A stretch of DNA of 33,414 nt, from contig JBLMWU010000239.1 of the NCBI GenBank assembly GCA_050257395.1, forward strand, positions 1 to 33,414, written 5' to 3'. The stretch comes from JAIRTY01 sp050257395 (GTDB lineage: Bacteria > Actinomycetota > Actinomycetes > Streptosporangiales > Streptosporangiaceae). Under the pieces are notes generated by a model that had not been told where the DNA came from, made no database searches, and was given only the letters and a program-made list of their open reading frames with translations. A program made the translations under genes and the position numbers. Shown here piece after piece: positions 24,421 to 33,077 of this stretch; the first letter of the stretch is position 1; each line of letters begins with the position of its first letter.

Positions 24421-25929
24421 TTACGCCTCGGCGGGCAGCCCGAGCCGCCGGTAGCGGGTGAGCCGGGACGGCAGCAGGGCACCGGGCGGGCAGCGGAGCA
24501 GGGCGGCCAGCTCGTGCTCCAGCGTCCGGCCGGTCCTGGCCAGGAACGCGGCGGGCTCGTCGGCCGCGTCCGGCCGCTCGGCGATGACGCGGTCGGCGAT
24601 CCCGTGCCGGAGCAGGTCGACGCTGCGCACACCCTGGGCGGCGGCCACCTCACCGGCCCGGGCGGTGGTGCGGTACATGATCGCGGACGAGCCCTCCGGG
24701 GGGAGCGGGGACAGCCAGGCGTGCTCGGCGCACACCACCCGGTCGGCCGGGAACAGGGCCAGCGCGGTCCCGCCGCCGCCCTCCCCGAGCAGCAGGCACA
24801 CGGTCGGCGCGGGCAGGGCGGTGAGCTGGGCCAGGCACCGAGCGATCTCGCCGGCCAGGCCGCCTTCCTCGGCTTCCCGGCTCAGCTCCGCGCCCGCGGT
24901 GTCGATGACGGTGACCAGCGGCAGCCGCAGTTCAGCGGCGAGCCGCATGCCGCGGCGGGCCTGCCGCAGCCCGGCCGGGCCAAGTGAGCGGCTGGGGTGG
25001 CGGCGGTCGTGGCCGACCACCACGCACGGCGCGGCGCCGAACTTCGCCAGCGCCAGCAGCAGCCCCGGCTCGTGCTCGCCCTCGCCGGTCCCGCGCAGCG
25101 GGGTGACGGAGTTGGCGGCCGTCTTCAGCAGCGCGCGCAGCCCGGGCCGGTCCGGCCGCCGCGAGCGCCCGACGGACTCCCAGGCCGGCTCGGAGGACGG
25201 CGGCTCGTCGGGCACGTCCGGCACCGGCGGTGGCGCCTCCCGCGGGGCGGCCAGCACCGCCAGCGCGCTGATCGCCACCTCCCGCAGCGCCCCGGGCGAG
25301 ACCACGGCGTCGACCAGGCCGCGGGCGGCGAAGTTCTCCGCGGTCTGCACGCCGGCCGGGAAGTCGCGCTGGTACAGCGCGCGGAACACCCGGGGGCCGA
25401 GGAAGCCCAGCAGCGCGCCCGGCTCGGCGGCGGTGACGTGGCCGAGCGACCCCCAGGAGGCGAGCACCCCGCCGGTGGTGGGGTTGCGCAGGTACACCAG
25501 GTAGGGCAGGCCCGCTGCCTTGTGCGCGGTCACCGCCGCGGAGATCTTCACCATCTGCAGGAACGCGAGGGTGCCCTCCTGCATCCGGGTGCCGCCGGAC
25601 GCGGGCGCGGCGATCAGCGGCAGCCGCCGCCTGGTGGCCCGCTCGATGGCCAGCACCAGCCGCTCGGCCGCGACCACGCCGATCGACCCGGCCAGGAACC
25701 CGAAGTCGGACATGACGATGGCCACCCGGCGCCCGCCGAGCCGGGCCTCCCCGGTGATGACCGCCTCGTCCAGGCCGGTCTTGCGGCGGGCGGCGGCCAG
25801 GTCGCTGAGGTAGCCGGGCGCCTGCGCGCGGTGCTCACCGGCTACCGGCAGCGGCTCGGTGTCCCAGCGGATGAACGTGCCCGGGTCGAGCACGGTGTGG
25901 GCGAGTTCGAGCGCGCTGACCCCGCTCAC
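24421..25929 (-). CDS. Fused AccD-AccA carboxyltransferase
   Basis: The 502-residue protein joins both carboxyltransferase halves of acetyl-CoA carboxylase. Residues about 45-230 are AccD-like (ASGGTRMQEGTLAFLQMVK, NPTTGGVLASWGSLG) and residues about 290-480 AccA-like (LPLVTVIDTAGAELSREAEEGG, CLLLGEGGGGTAL, LPPEGSSAIMY). A Pro/Glu/Arg-rich linker (about 238-275) separates them. The four-cysteine zinc ribbon that begins bacterial AccD is absent. The GEGGSGG motif of AccA reads GEGGGGT here. No biotin carboxylase or biotin carrier gene is in the window, so it must borrow them or act on an acyl-CoA in another way, for example malonyl-CoA decarboxylation or transfer. Its GTG start overlaps the hyuB stop (GTGA), so it belongs to this catabolic operon rather than to fatty-acid synthesis. 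Confidence 0.88.
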   Translation of the reverse strand: MSGVSALELAHTVLDPGTFIRWDTEPLPVAGEHRAQAPGYLSDLAAARRKTGLDEAVITGEARLGGRRVAIVMSDFGFLAGSIGVVAAERLVLAIERATRRRLPLIAAPASGGTRMQEGTLAFLQMVKISAAVTAHKAAGLPYLVYLRNPTTGGVLASWGSLGHVTAAEPGALLGFLGPRVFRALYQRDFPAGVQTAENFAARGLVDAVVSPGALREVAISALAVLAAPREAPPPVPDVPDEPPSSEPAWESVGRSRRPDRPGLRALLKTAANSVTPLRGTGEGEHEPGLLLALAKFGAAPCVVVGHDRRHPSRSLGPAGLRQARRGMRLAAELRLPLVTVIDTAGAELSREAEEGGLAGEIARCLAQLTALPAPTVCLLLGEGGGGTALALFPADRVVCAEHAWLSPLPPEGSSAIMYRTTARAGEVAAAQGVRSVDLLRHGIADRVIAERPDAADEPAAFLARTGRTLEHELAALLRCPPGALLPSRLTRYRRLGLPAEA

Positions 25930-27845
25930 CGGGCCGCCGCCGGGCCCTGGCCCGCGAGCCAGTCCACGTCCGCCGCGGCCGCCCCGCCCGAGAGCCGCCG
26001 GTATCCCGGTCCGCGGTCGAAGAAGGGCTGCACCGCGGGCCGCGCCGCGCGCCGCTCCGCCCGCAGCGCCCGGGTCGCCGCCTCGTCGGCGGCGGGCGCG
26101 TCCGGCGGGCCGGTGATGACAACCCCGTAGTCGCCGGCGGCCCCCGCCCGGCTGACCTTGCCCTGGCGGACATCACGGGCGACCGCGGCCGGTTCCCGGT
26201 CCAGCGGATCGCCCCAGCCGCCCCCGCCGGTGGTCCGGATCCGGATCAGCGTCCCCGCGGGCACGAACTCGCCGTCGGCGAGCGCGTCCACGTCCCGCTC
26301 CGCCGGCCCGCCCGGGTCGATGGTCACCCGGAACGGGCGCCCGGCCCGGCCGCCGTTCACCCCCCAGCAGGACAGGATGGACCGGTCGGCGATGGACATG
26401 AAGTAGCCGTCCTCGCGCATCCGCAGGTGCTTCTCGTAGCCGAGGCCGCCGCGGTGCCGGCCCGGCCCCCCGGAGTCGGCGGCCAGCCCGAGCCGCTCCA
26501 CGATCACCGGGAACCGGGACTCGGTGAACTCGGCGGGCAGGTTCCGCGACTCCGGGACCACGTGGATGGTGTCCTCCCCGTCCGCGTAGGGCCGGCCGCC
26601 GGACCCGCCGCCCAGCACTTCGCGCATGAGGTAGGGCTCCCCGTCAGCGGCCTTGCCGTACACCCCGGTGTAGCGGATGGTCTCCTGGTCGGCCGGCATC
26701 TGCCCGCCGACGGCCTTGGCCAGCACCCCGGCGAGCACACCCAGCAGCCGCAGGATGACGAAGGTCCGGGCGTTGGTGGGGGCGGGGAACACCGGGGTCA
26801 GCAGCGTGCCGGGCGGGGGGAAGCGCATCTCGATCAGGTCCACCACGCCCTCGTTCACGTCCAGGGCGGCCATTCGCTCGGGCGTGTCCGCGAGGTTGCG
26901 GAGAATGGGAGCGAGCCATTTCTTGAGGAAATTGCCGTCCGCGTAGTCGCCGCAGTGGTTGATCGGCCCCTTGGCCTGGGGCGCGGTCCCAGCGAAGTCG
27001 ATGACCAGCCGCGGGCCGCCCGGGTCGCTGTCGGCGGTGCGGGTCAGGGTGATCCGCTGCGTGTGCAGCCTCGGCGGGTCGACCCCGTCGTGCTCGGCGT
27101 AGTCTTCCCAGGTCCAGGTGCCTACGGGGATGCGGGAGAGGATCTCCCGCCGGTAGGTCTCGGTGGTGGCCGCCACGATCTCATCGAAGCATGCCTCCAC
27201 GACATCTCGCCCGTATCGGGCAAAAAGGTCCGCCAGCCTGCGGGATCCCATCAGGCAGGCCGCGCATTCGGCGTCCAGGTCGGCCGCGAGCGAGTCCGGC
27301 ATCCGGGAATTGCGGGTCATGATGGCCAGCGCGGCCCGGTTGGGCACGCCCTGGTCCCACAGCCGGATCGGCGGCACCATCAGGCCCTCTTCGAACACGC
27401 TGGTGGCGCGGCTGGGCATGGAGCCGGGCACCGCCCCGCCGATGTCGTCGTGGTGGCCGAACGCCTGCACGAACGCCACCACCTCGGGGCCCGCCCCCGG
27501 GTCGTGGAACACCGGCACCGTCACGCACAGGTCGGGCAGGTGGCCGATGCCGCCCTCGGACAGGTACACGTCGTTGTGGAAGAACACGTCCCCGGGCCGC
27601 ATGGTCGCCAGCGGGAAGTCGCGGGCGACCGGGTGCACCAGGGCGCTGTAGGAGCGGCCGGTGAGCTTGCGCAGCAGCCGGTCGTGGATGCCGGCCCGGA
27701 AGTCGTGCGCGTCCCGGATCATCGGCGACCGCGACGTGCGGCCGATCGCGGTCTCCACCTCCTTCTCGATGGAGGCGAGGCTGCCCGCGATGATCTCCAG
27801 CAGCACCGGGTCCACCCGCCCGGCCCGCCCGGTCAAGGTGCTCAC
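25926..27845 (-). CDS. hyuB: Hydantoinase B/oxoprolinase-family protein (HyuB)
   Basis: The 639-residue protein is a full-length HyuB/acetone-carboxylase-alpha-type subunit. Visible family segments are LLEIIAGSLASIEKEVETAIGRTSRSPMIRDAHDF at the N terminus, DVFFHNDVYLSEGGIGHLPDLCV, FGHHDDIGGAVPGSM with the metal-binding histidines, DFAGTAPQAKGPIN, and the C-terminal TTGGGGWGDPLDR. With HyuA it forms an ATP-dependent enzyme that opens lactam or imide rings (N-methylhydantoin, 5-oxoproline); related complexes carboxylate ketones. Its GTG start (27845) overlaps the hyuA stop, and its own stop overlaps the carboxyltransferase start, indicating coupled, stoichiometric translation. The last 70 or so residues after GWGDPLDR form a variable tail. 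The substrate cannot be read from sequence. Confidence 0.93.
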   Translation of the reverse strand: MSTLTGRAGRVDPVLLEIIAGSLASIEKEVETAIGRTSRSPMIRDAHDFRAGIHDRLLRKLTGRSYSALVHPVARDFPLATMRPGDVFFHNDVYLSEGGIGHLPDLCVTVPVFHDPGAGPEVVAFVQAFGHHDDIGGAVPGSMPSRATSVFEEGLMVPPIRLWDQGVPNRAALAIMTRNSRMPDSLAADLDAECAACLMGSRRLADLFARYGRDVVEACFDEIVAATTETYRREILSRIPVGTWTWEDYAEHDGVDPPRLHTQRITLTRTADSDPGGPRLVIDFAGTAPQAKGPINHCGDYADGNFLKKWLAPILRNLADTPERMAALDVNEGVVDLIEMRFPPPGTLLTPVFPAPTNARTFVILRLLGVLAGVLAKAVGGQMPADQETIRYTGVYGKAADGEPYLMREVLGGGSGGRPYADGEDTIHVVPESRNLPAEFTESRFPVIVERLGLAADSGGPGRHRGGLGYEKHLRMREDGYFMSIADRSILSCWGVNGGRAGRPFRVTIDPGGPAERDVDALADGEFVPAGTLIRIRTTGGGGWGDPLDREPAAVARDVRQGKVSRAGAAGDYGVVITGPPDAPAADEAATRALRAERRAARPAVQPFFDRGPGYRRLSGGAAAADVDWLAGQGPAAAR

Positions 27846-29914
27846 CCGCCCTCCCCCGCGGTGACCAGCAGGTTCCCGTACCGGTCGGCCCGGGCGGCGA
27901 ACCCGGGGTGGACCGGCACGGTCGCACCGTACTCCTCGATGATCGCCGGGCCGGTCACCACGTCGCCAGCCGCCAGGCCGGGCCGCCAGAACACCGGGGT
28001 CCGGACGTACCCGGCGTCCCGCTGGAAGCACACCGGGCGGCTGCCGGTGACGGCCCGCTCCGGGCCGCCGGGCGCGGCGGCGAGCGCGGGCAGCACCGGG
28101 CGGCGGATCGGGCCGATCCCGGTGACCCGCAGGTTGACCCATTCCACCTGCTGGCGGGGGTCGCCGCGGAAGTCGTAGCCGTACCGGTCCCGGTGGGCCT
28201 CGTGGAACGCGGCGACGACGGCGGCGGCCAGGGCCGCGTCCACCGGGCCGTCCGGCACCGGCACCCGCACCTCGAACGCCTGCCCGTAGTACCGCAGGTC
28301 CGCGCTGGCCGTCAGCTCCGCCCGGCCGCCGAAGCCGTGCCCGGCCAGGGCGCTGCGGGCCTGCTCGCGCAAGGCGGCCAGGATCGCCGCCATCCGGCCG
28401 AGGTCGAGCTCGCTGTGCCGGGCGACCGCGGTGCGCACGTAGTCGCTGCGCACGTCCACGGTCAGCAGGCCGAACGCGGACACGTTCCCCGGGTTCGGCG
28501 GCACCAGCACCGCCCGCACCCCGAGGATGCCGAGGAGCGGGCACAGCAGCAGCGACCCGGAGCCGCCGAAGGTGACCAGGGTGAAGTCGCGGACGTCGAG
28601 CCCGCGCCGCACGGTGATCTGCCGGACGGCGTTGGCCTGGTTCCAGGCGGACACCTCCAGGATGCCGGTGGCGCAGCCGGCCTCCGGCAGGCCCAGCCGG
28701 GTGGCCAGGGCGGCGATCCCGGCCTGTGCCGCGGCCGGGTCCAGCGGCACCTCGCCGCCCAGCAGGTGCGGCGGGATCCGGCCGAGGACCAGGTGCGCGT
28801 CGGTGACGGTGACGTCGCTGCCGCCGCGGCCGTAGCACAGCGGCCCGGGGTCCGCCCCGGCCGACCGCGGGCCCACCTTCAGCGCCCCTTCCGGCGACAC
28901 CCAGGCCACCGACCCGCCGCCCGCCCCGACGGTTACCACGTCCACCATCGGCATCAGCGACGGGTACCCGCCCACGCTGCCCTCGGTTGTCAGCGCGGGC
29001 TCGCCGTCCACCACCACCGCCACGTCGGTGGAGGTGCCGCCGCCGTCGCAGGTGAGCACCTTGCCGATGCCCGCGTGCCGGGCGATCATCGCGGCGCCCA
29101 GCGCGCCAGCCGCGGGCCCGCTCAGCACGGTGGTGATCGGCTGGCTGGCCACCTCGGCGGCGGGCAGCACGCCGCCGTTGGACTTCATCACGTAGAAGCC
29201 GGGGTCACCGGCCAGCCGGGCCAGCCGGTCGCCGACCGCCCGCAGGTAGCCCGCCATCCGCGGCTTCACCGCCGCGTCGACCAGCGTGGTCATGGACCGC
29301 TCGTACTCCCGGTACTCCCGCAGCACCTGGGAGGAGACCGACACCACGGCGGCCGGGTGCTCGGCGGCCAGCACCTGCGCCATCCGCTCCTCGTGGGCGG
29401 GGTTGGCGTAGGAGTGCAGGAAGCAGACGCCGAGCGTGGTGATGCCCTGGTCCCGGAACCACCGCGCCACCCGCACCGCTTCTTCTTCATCGAACGGGCG
29501 CAGCTCCGCGCCGGTGTGGTCGAGCCGGCCGCCGACCGTCCGGACGAGGTCGGCGGGCACGATCCGGTCGGGCTTGACCCAGAAGTAGGAGTTGCCGTAC
29601 CCATCGGGAACGGACTGGCGGGCGATCTCCAGCACGAACTCGAAGCCCTCGGTGGTGATGAAGCCCAGCGGGCCAGTGTCGCCCTCCAGCAGCTGGTTCG
29701 TGGCGATGGTGGTGCCGTGGCTGACGGAGCTGATATCGGCGGGGGCGGCGCCGGTGAGGTCCAGGATCTTGCGCAGGCCGGTGAGGAATCCGTCGGCGGG
29801 GTCGGCGGGGGTCGACGGGGTCTTCGTGACGGTCAGCTCGCCGGATTCCTCGTCGAACGCGACGACGTCGGTGAACGTGCCGCCGGTGTCGATCCCGATG
29901 CGCAGGCGGCTCAG
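27842..29914 (-). CDS. hyuA: Hydantoinase A/oxoprolinase-family ATPase subunit (HyuA), apparent CTG start
   Basis: The 690-residue protein begins LRIGIDTGGTFTDVVAFDEES, the phosphate-binding motif of the HyuA ASKHA ATPase fold, and continues with VSHGTTIATNQLLEG, SNGGVLPAAEV, SGPAAGALGAA, CDGGGTSTDVAV and VGAGGGSVAWV, all typical. It phosphorylates the substrate carbonyl so that HyuB can open the ring. No ATG, GTG or TTG occurs in frame before the conserved N terminus; the first is a GTG at 29635, 93 codons inside the domain. The only plausible start is CTG at 29914, with GAGGAGG (29920-29926) five bases upstream, overlapping the coxG stop codon as CTGA, just as the other starts of this operon do. 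Length from that CTG is normal for HyuA. Confidence 0.9.
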   Translation of the reverse strand: MSRLRIGIDTGGTFTDVVAFDEESGELTVTKTPSTPADPADGFLTGLRKILDLTGAAPADISSVSHGTTIATNQLLEGDTGPLGFITTEGFEFVLEIARQSVPDGYGNSYFWVKPDRIVPADLVRTVGGRLDHTGAELRPFDEEEAVRVARWFRDQGITTLGVCFLHSYANPAHEERMAQVLAAEHPAAVVSVSSQVLREYREYERSMTTLVDAAVKPRMAGYLRAVGDRLARLAGDPGFYVMKSNGGVLPAAEVASQPITTVLSGPAAGALGAAMIARHAGIGKVLTCDGGGTSTDVAVVVDGEPALTTEGSVGGYPSLMPMVDVVTVGAGGGSVAWVSPEGALKVGPRSAGADPGPLCYGRGGSDVTVTDAHLVLGRIPPHLLGGEVPLDPAAAQAGIAALATRLGLPEAGCATGILEVSAWNQANAVRQITVRRGLDVRDFTLVTFGGSGSLLLCPLLGILGVRAVLVPPNPGNVSAFGLLTVDVRSDYVRTAVARHSELDLGRMAAILAALREQARSALAGHGFGGRAELTASADLRYYGQAFEVRVPVPDGPVDAALAAAVVAAFHEAHRDRYGYDFRGDPRQQVEWVNLRVTGIGPIRRPVLPALAAAPGGPERAVTGSRPVCFQRDAGYVRTPVFWRPGLAAGDVVTGPAIIEEYGATVPVHPGFAARADRYGNLLVTAGEGG

Positions 29915-30702
29915 CGCTTCCTCCTCGCGATGAGCCCGCCGACCACCACGCCCGTCAGAGCAATGGCGGCACCCACAATGGCGCCTTGCATGAATCCTGC
30001 GGTGGGGGGGCGGGCGCCCAGGCGGCCCGCGGGCTGCCCGGCCGCCGTTGGGCGTTCCCAGGTCCTGGCCGAGGCGCCTCGCGTAGCCGCATCCGCAGGG
30101 AACGACACGCCCGCGGCTCCGCCCGCACGCCCGCCCTGCGGCGGCTGCGCGGCGCCGGGCTGGGCTGGCTCAGCTGGCGCGGGCTGCCCCGGGGGGGCTT
30201 CCGCCACCTCACCTGCGGGGCCTCCCGTCACCTGGCCGGCGAGGGCGCCGGGGCCGCCTCCGGCTTGCACCAGCAGGAGCTCGTCCAGGGCGGCGAAGAA
30301 CTGGGTGGCCTGGCGTTTGGCGGCGGCGGCGAGCATGCGCTGGCCGACGCCGGCGATCATCCCGCCGATGGTTGCCTCGGCGTCGTAGCGGAGCAGCGTC
30401 TCGTTGCTGTTATCGGCCAGCTGGACCAGGACGGTGGTGTCGACGGTGCCGGGGGTGCCCGCACCGCTGGCTCTCAGTGTGAGGGCGGTGGGCGGCTGCT
30501 GGTCCGCCAGGGCTATCTGGCCGGTGTAGGTGCCGGTGATGGTGCCGACGCCGGCGGTCACGGTCAGCTCGTACGCGTCCTGGCCGGTCGCGGTGAGGCG
30601 CTCGCAGCCGGGGATCGCCTGGACGAGGACGGCGGGGTCGTTGAGCGCCGCCCACACGCTGGCGACGGGGGCGTGCAGGGTGGCGCCGCCGGTGACTTTC
30701 AT
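29911..30702 (-). CDS. coxG: CoxG-family SRPBCC protein with C-terminal membrane anchor
   Basis: The 263-residue protein has an N-terminal CoxG/SRPBCC domain (1 to about 150: GGATLHAPVASVWAALNDPAVLVQAIPGCERL, TVTAGVGTITGTYTGQI, TIGGMIAGVGQRMLAAAAK), a long Pro/Gly/Ala-rich linker (about 155-230), and one hydrophobic helix at the C terminus (AIVGAAIALTGVVVGGLI) followed by ARRKR. It is therefore predicted to be anchored in the membrane by its tail, the binding domain facing the cytosol. In CO dehydrogenase systems CoxG links the soluble molybdenum enzyme to the membrane, reportedly through quinone, so a similar electron-transfer or recruiting role for the CoxL-type enzyme here is likely. ATG overlaps the coxL stop (ATGA at 30702-30699). 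Confidence 0.9.
   Translation of the reverse strand: MKVTGGATLHAPVASVWAALNDPAVLVQAIPGCERLTATGQDAYELTVTAGVGTITGTYTGQIALADQQPPTALTLRASGAGTPGTVDTTVLVQLADNSNETLLRYDAEATIGGMIAGVGQRMLAAAAKRQATQFFAALDELLLVQAGGGPGALAGQVTGGPAGEVAEAPPGQPAPAEPAQPGAAQPPQGGRAGGAAGVSFPADAATRGASARTWERPTAAGQPAGRLGARPPTAGFMQGAIVGAAIALTGVVVGGLIARRKR
29912..29926 (-). promoter_or_regulatory. Ribosome binding site and CTG start of hyuA
   Basis: GAGGAGG at 29920-29926 (minus strand) is followed after five bases by CTG (29914-29912), whose last two bases are the first two of the coxG TGA. This spacing and overlap copy the ATGA and GTGA junctions of neighbouring genes and decide the hyuA start. Terminating coxG ribosomes could re-initiate here. 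Confidence 0.7.
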
Positions 30703-33077
30703 GGGCTGTCCTGGTGGGTGCGGCGGAGTTCGAACAGGTCGCTCGGGGAGATGGGCATGGCGGTGACGGGGAAGCGTTCGGCGTCCTCGATGGCGGCGGC
30801 GATGACGGCGGAGCCGGGGATCACCCCGGCTTCCCCGGCGCCCTTGATGCCGAGCGGGTTCAGCGGCGAGGGGGTCTCCAGGTGGGCGATCTCGATCGCG
30901 GCGGGGACCTCGCTGGCGTAGGGCATGAGGAAGTCCATGAACGAGGCGTTCTGCAGCTGGCCCGCGCCGTCGTAGGCCATCCGCTCGTACAGGGCGCCGG
31001 CCACGCCCTGCGCCACGCCGCCGTGGATCTGGCCCTCCACGATGAGCGGGTTGATGAGGCGGCCGCAGTCGTGCACCACGCAGTAGCGCAGCACCCGGAT
31101 CTCGGCGGTGTCCGGGTCGGTCTCCACGATCGCCGCGTGCATCCCGGCGGCGAACGTGGACCGCACCGGGGCGAAGTAGTCGCGGCCCTCCAGGCCCGGC
31201 TCGTCACCGGGGGCGACCGGCGGCTTGCTGATGTCCCCGCCCGCGAACTGGGTGGCCGCCCTGGCCGCGTCGTCGAACGCGTAGCGCAGCGGGTTGGCCA
31301 GCACCGCCACGGTGCCGAGCGGGATGCCGGCCCGCGGGTCGCCCTTGACCCGGACCATCCCGCCGGTGATCTCCAGGTCGGCGGGGGCCGCCTCCATGGC
31401 GTCGGCAGCCACCCGCAGCGCCTTGGCGCGGACCGCCCGGGCGGCCAGCGCGACCGCCGACCCGCTCATCACCGCGGCCCGGGACGCGAACGTGCCGACC
31501 GCGTAGCCGAACCGGCGGGTGTCGCCGGTCACCACGTCCACGTCGGCCAGCGGCACGCCCAGCTCGTCCGCGACGATCTGGGCGAACACGGTCTGGTGGC
31601 CCTGGCCCTGGGTGGTCAGCCCGGTGGCCACCTTGACCCGGCCGGTGGTCTCCACCGCCACGTGCGCGCCCTCGTAGGGGCCCACCCCGGTGCCCTCGAC
31701 GTAGCAGGCCAGCCCGATGCCGATCCGGCGGCCCTCCGCCCGCGCCGCGGCCTGCAGCGCGGGGAACCCGTCCCAGCCGATCATGTCCTTGAGCCTGGCG
31801 AGCAGCGCCGGGTAGTCGCCGGAGTCGTAGATCAGCGGCCGGCCGTCCTGGAAGATCAGCCCGTGGTCGTAGGGCATCTCGCCGGGCTGGATGAAGTTGC
31901 GTTCCCGGACCACGGCGCGGTCCAGCCCGAGCGCGGCCGCGATCGCGTCCATGGTCCGCTCCATGACGAACGCGCCCTGCGGCCGGCCCGCCCCGCGGTA
32001 CGGGGTGACGGTCAGCGTGTTGGTGTACAGCGAGTCGAACTCGACCCGGTAGGCACCCGGCTTGTACGGTCCGAGCAGCTGGGTCGAGGTGATGATCGGC
32101 ACGATCAGCCCGTACGGGATGTAGGCGCCGTTGTCATGCCAGAACCGCACGTCCAGGCCCAGCAGCCGGCCGTCGCCGTCGAAGCCGGCCCGCACGTGGT
32201 GCTGCTGCCCGCGCTCGTGCGCGCTGGCGATGAAGTGCTCGCGCCGGTCCTCGGTGAACTTGACCGGCTGCCCGAGCAGCCGCGCCGCCCACGGCACCAG
32301 CACCTCCTCGGGCCACGGGTGGACGATCTTGACGCCGAACCCGCCGCCCACGTCCGGGGTGATCACCTCCACGTCGGCCAGGGCCAGGCCCAGCTTGGCG
32401 GCGACCGCGGCCCGCACCCCGGTCGCGGTCTGGGTGGAGGTCCACATCCGCAGCCGCCCGGACTCGGCGTCCCACCGGGCCAGCACGCCGCGGCCTTCCA
32501 GCGGGGTGGACGCCGACCGCTCGATCGCCAGGTCCAGCTCGATGACGTGCGGGGCGGCGGCGATCGCCGCGTCCGCGTCACCGACGGCCTGCACCAGGTT
32601 CGCGGCCCGGTTGCCGGGCACGTCCGCGTGCACCAGGTGCCCGGCCGCCCGCGCGTCGGCCAGGCTCGCCACCACCGGCAGCGGCTCGTAGCTGACGCCG
32701 ATCCGCGCGGCGGCGTCCTCGGCCAGGTACCGGTCGGCGGCCACCACCATCGCCACCGGCTCGCCCACGTGGTTGACCTCGTCGCGGGCCAGCGGGTACG
32801 GGGTGCGGCCGTGGCTGAGCGCCGGGTGCGGGATGAGCAGCGGCAGCGGCTCGGCGAGCCGGCCCGGCAGGTCCTCGTAGGTGTAGATGGCGGCCAGCCC
32901 GGGCACGTCCAGCGCCCCGGTCACGTCGATGTCCAGCACCCGGGCGTGCGCGTGCGGGCTGCGCACGAACGCGCACGCCAGCGCGCCCGCACCCAGGTCG
33001 TCCAGGTACGCGCCCTGCCCGCGGACCAGCCGGTCGTCCTCGGACCGCTGCACCCGCGCCCCGAACAGCGAGGTCAT
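30699..33077 (-). CDS. CoxL-like molybdenum hydroxylase large subunit (form II type)
   Basis: The 792-residue protein is a xanthine-oxidase-family molybdopterin-binding subunit of the usual CoxL length. It has the N-terminal aldehyde-oxidase hammerhead (RLVRGQGAYLDDL, LACAFVRSPHAHARVLDID), the molybdopterin segments DVGGGFGVK and TQGQGHQTVFAQI, and the catalytic Glu E749 in KGAGEAGVIPG. The active-site loop at 360-366 reads YRGAGRP. True aerobic CO dehydrogenase (form I) has AYXCSFR with a Cu-binding Cys, absent here, so it should hydroxylate an organic substrate such as an N-heterocycle or aldehyde. The ATG (33077) overlaps the coxS stop (ATGA), and its ribosome binding site (GAGGAG) lies in repeat copy C. 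The FAD subunit is not in the window and may lie to the right. Confidence 0.94.
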   Translation of the reverse strand: MTSLFGARVQRSEDDRLVRGQGAYLDDLGAGALACAFVRSPHAHARVLDIDVTGALDVPGLAAIYTYEDLPGRLAEPLPLLIPHPALSHGRTPYPLARDEVNHVGEPVAMVVAADRYLAEDAAARIGVSYEPLPVVASLADARAAGHLVHADVPGNRAANLVQAVGDADAAIAAAPHVIELDLAIERSASTPLEGRGVLARWDAESGRLRMWTSTQTATGVRAAVAAKLGLALADVEVITPDVGGGFGVKIVHPWPEEVLVPWAARLLGQPVKFTEDRREHFIASAHERGQQHHVRAGFDGDGRLLGLDVRFWHDNGAYIPYGLIVPIITSTQLLGPYKPGAYRVEFDSLYTNTLTVTPYRGAGRPQGAFVMERTMDAIAAALGLDRAVVRERNFIQPGEMPYDHGLIFQDGRPLIYDSGDYPALLARLKDMIGWDGFPALQAAARAEGRRIGIGLACYVEGTGVGPYEGAHVAVETTGRVKVATGLTTQGQGHQTVFAQIVADELGVPLADVDVVTGDTRRFGYAVGTFASRAAVMSGSAVALAARAVRAKALRVAADAMEAAPADLEITGGMVRVKGDPRAGIPLGTVAVLANPLRYAFDDAARAATQFAGGDISKPPVAPGDEPGLEGRDYFAPVRSTFAAGMHAAIVETDPDTAEIRVLRYCVVHDCGRLINPLIVEGQIHGGVAQGVAGALYERMAYDGAGQLQNASFMDFLMPYASEVPAAIEIAHLETPSPLNPLGIKGAGEAGVIPGSAVIAAAIEDAERFPVTAMPISPSDLFELRRTHQDSP

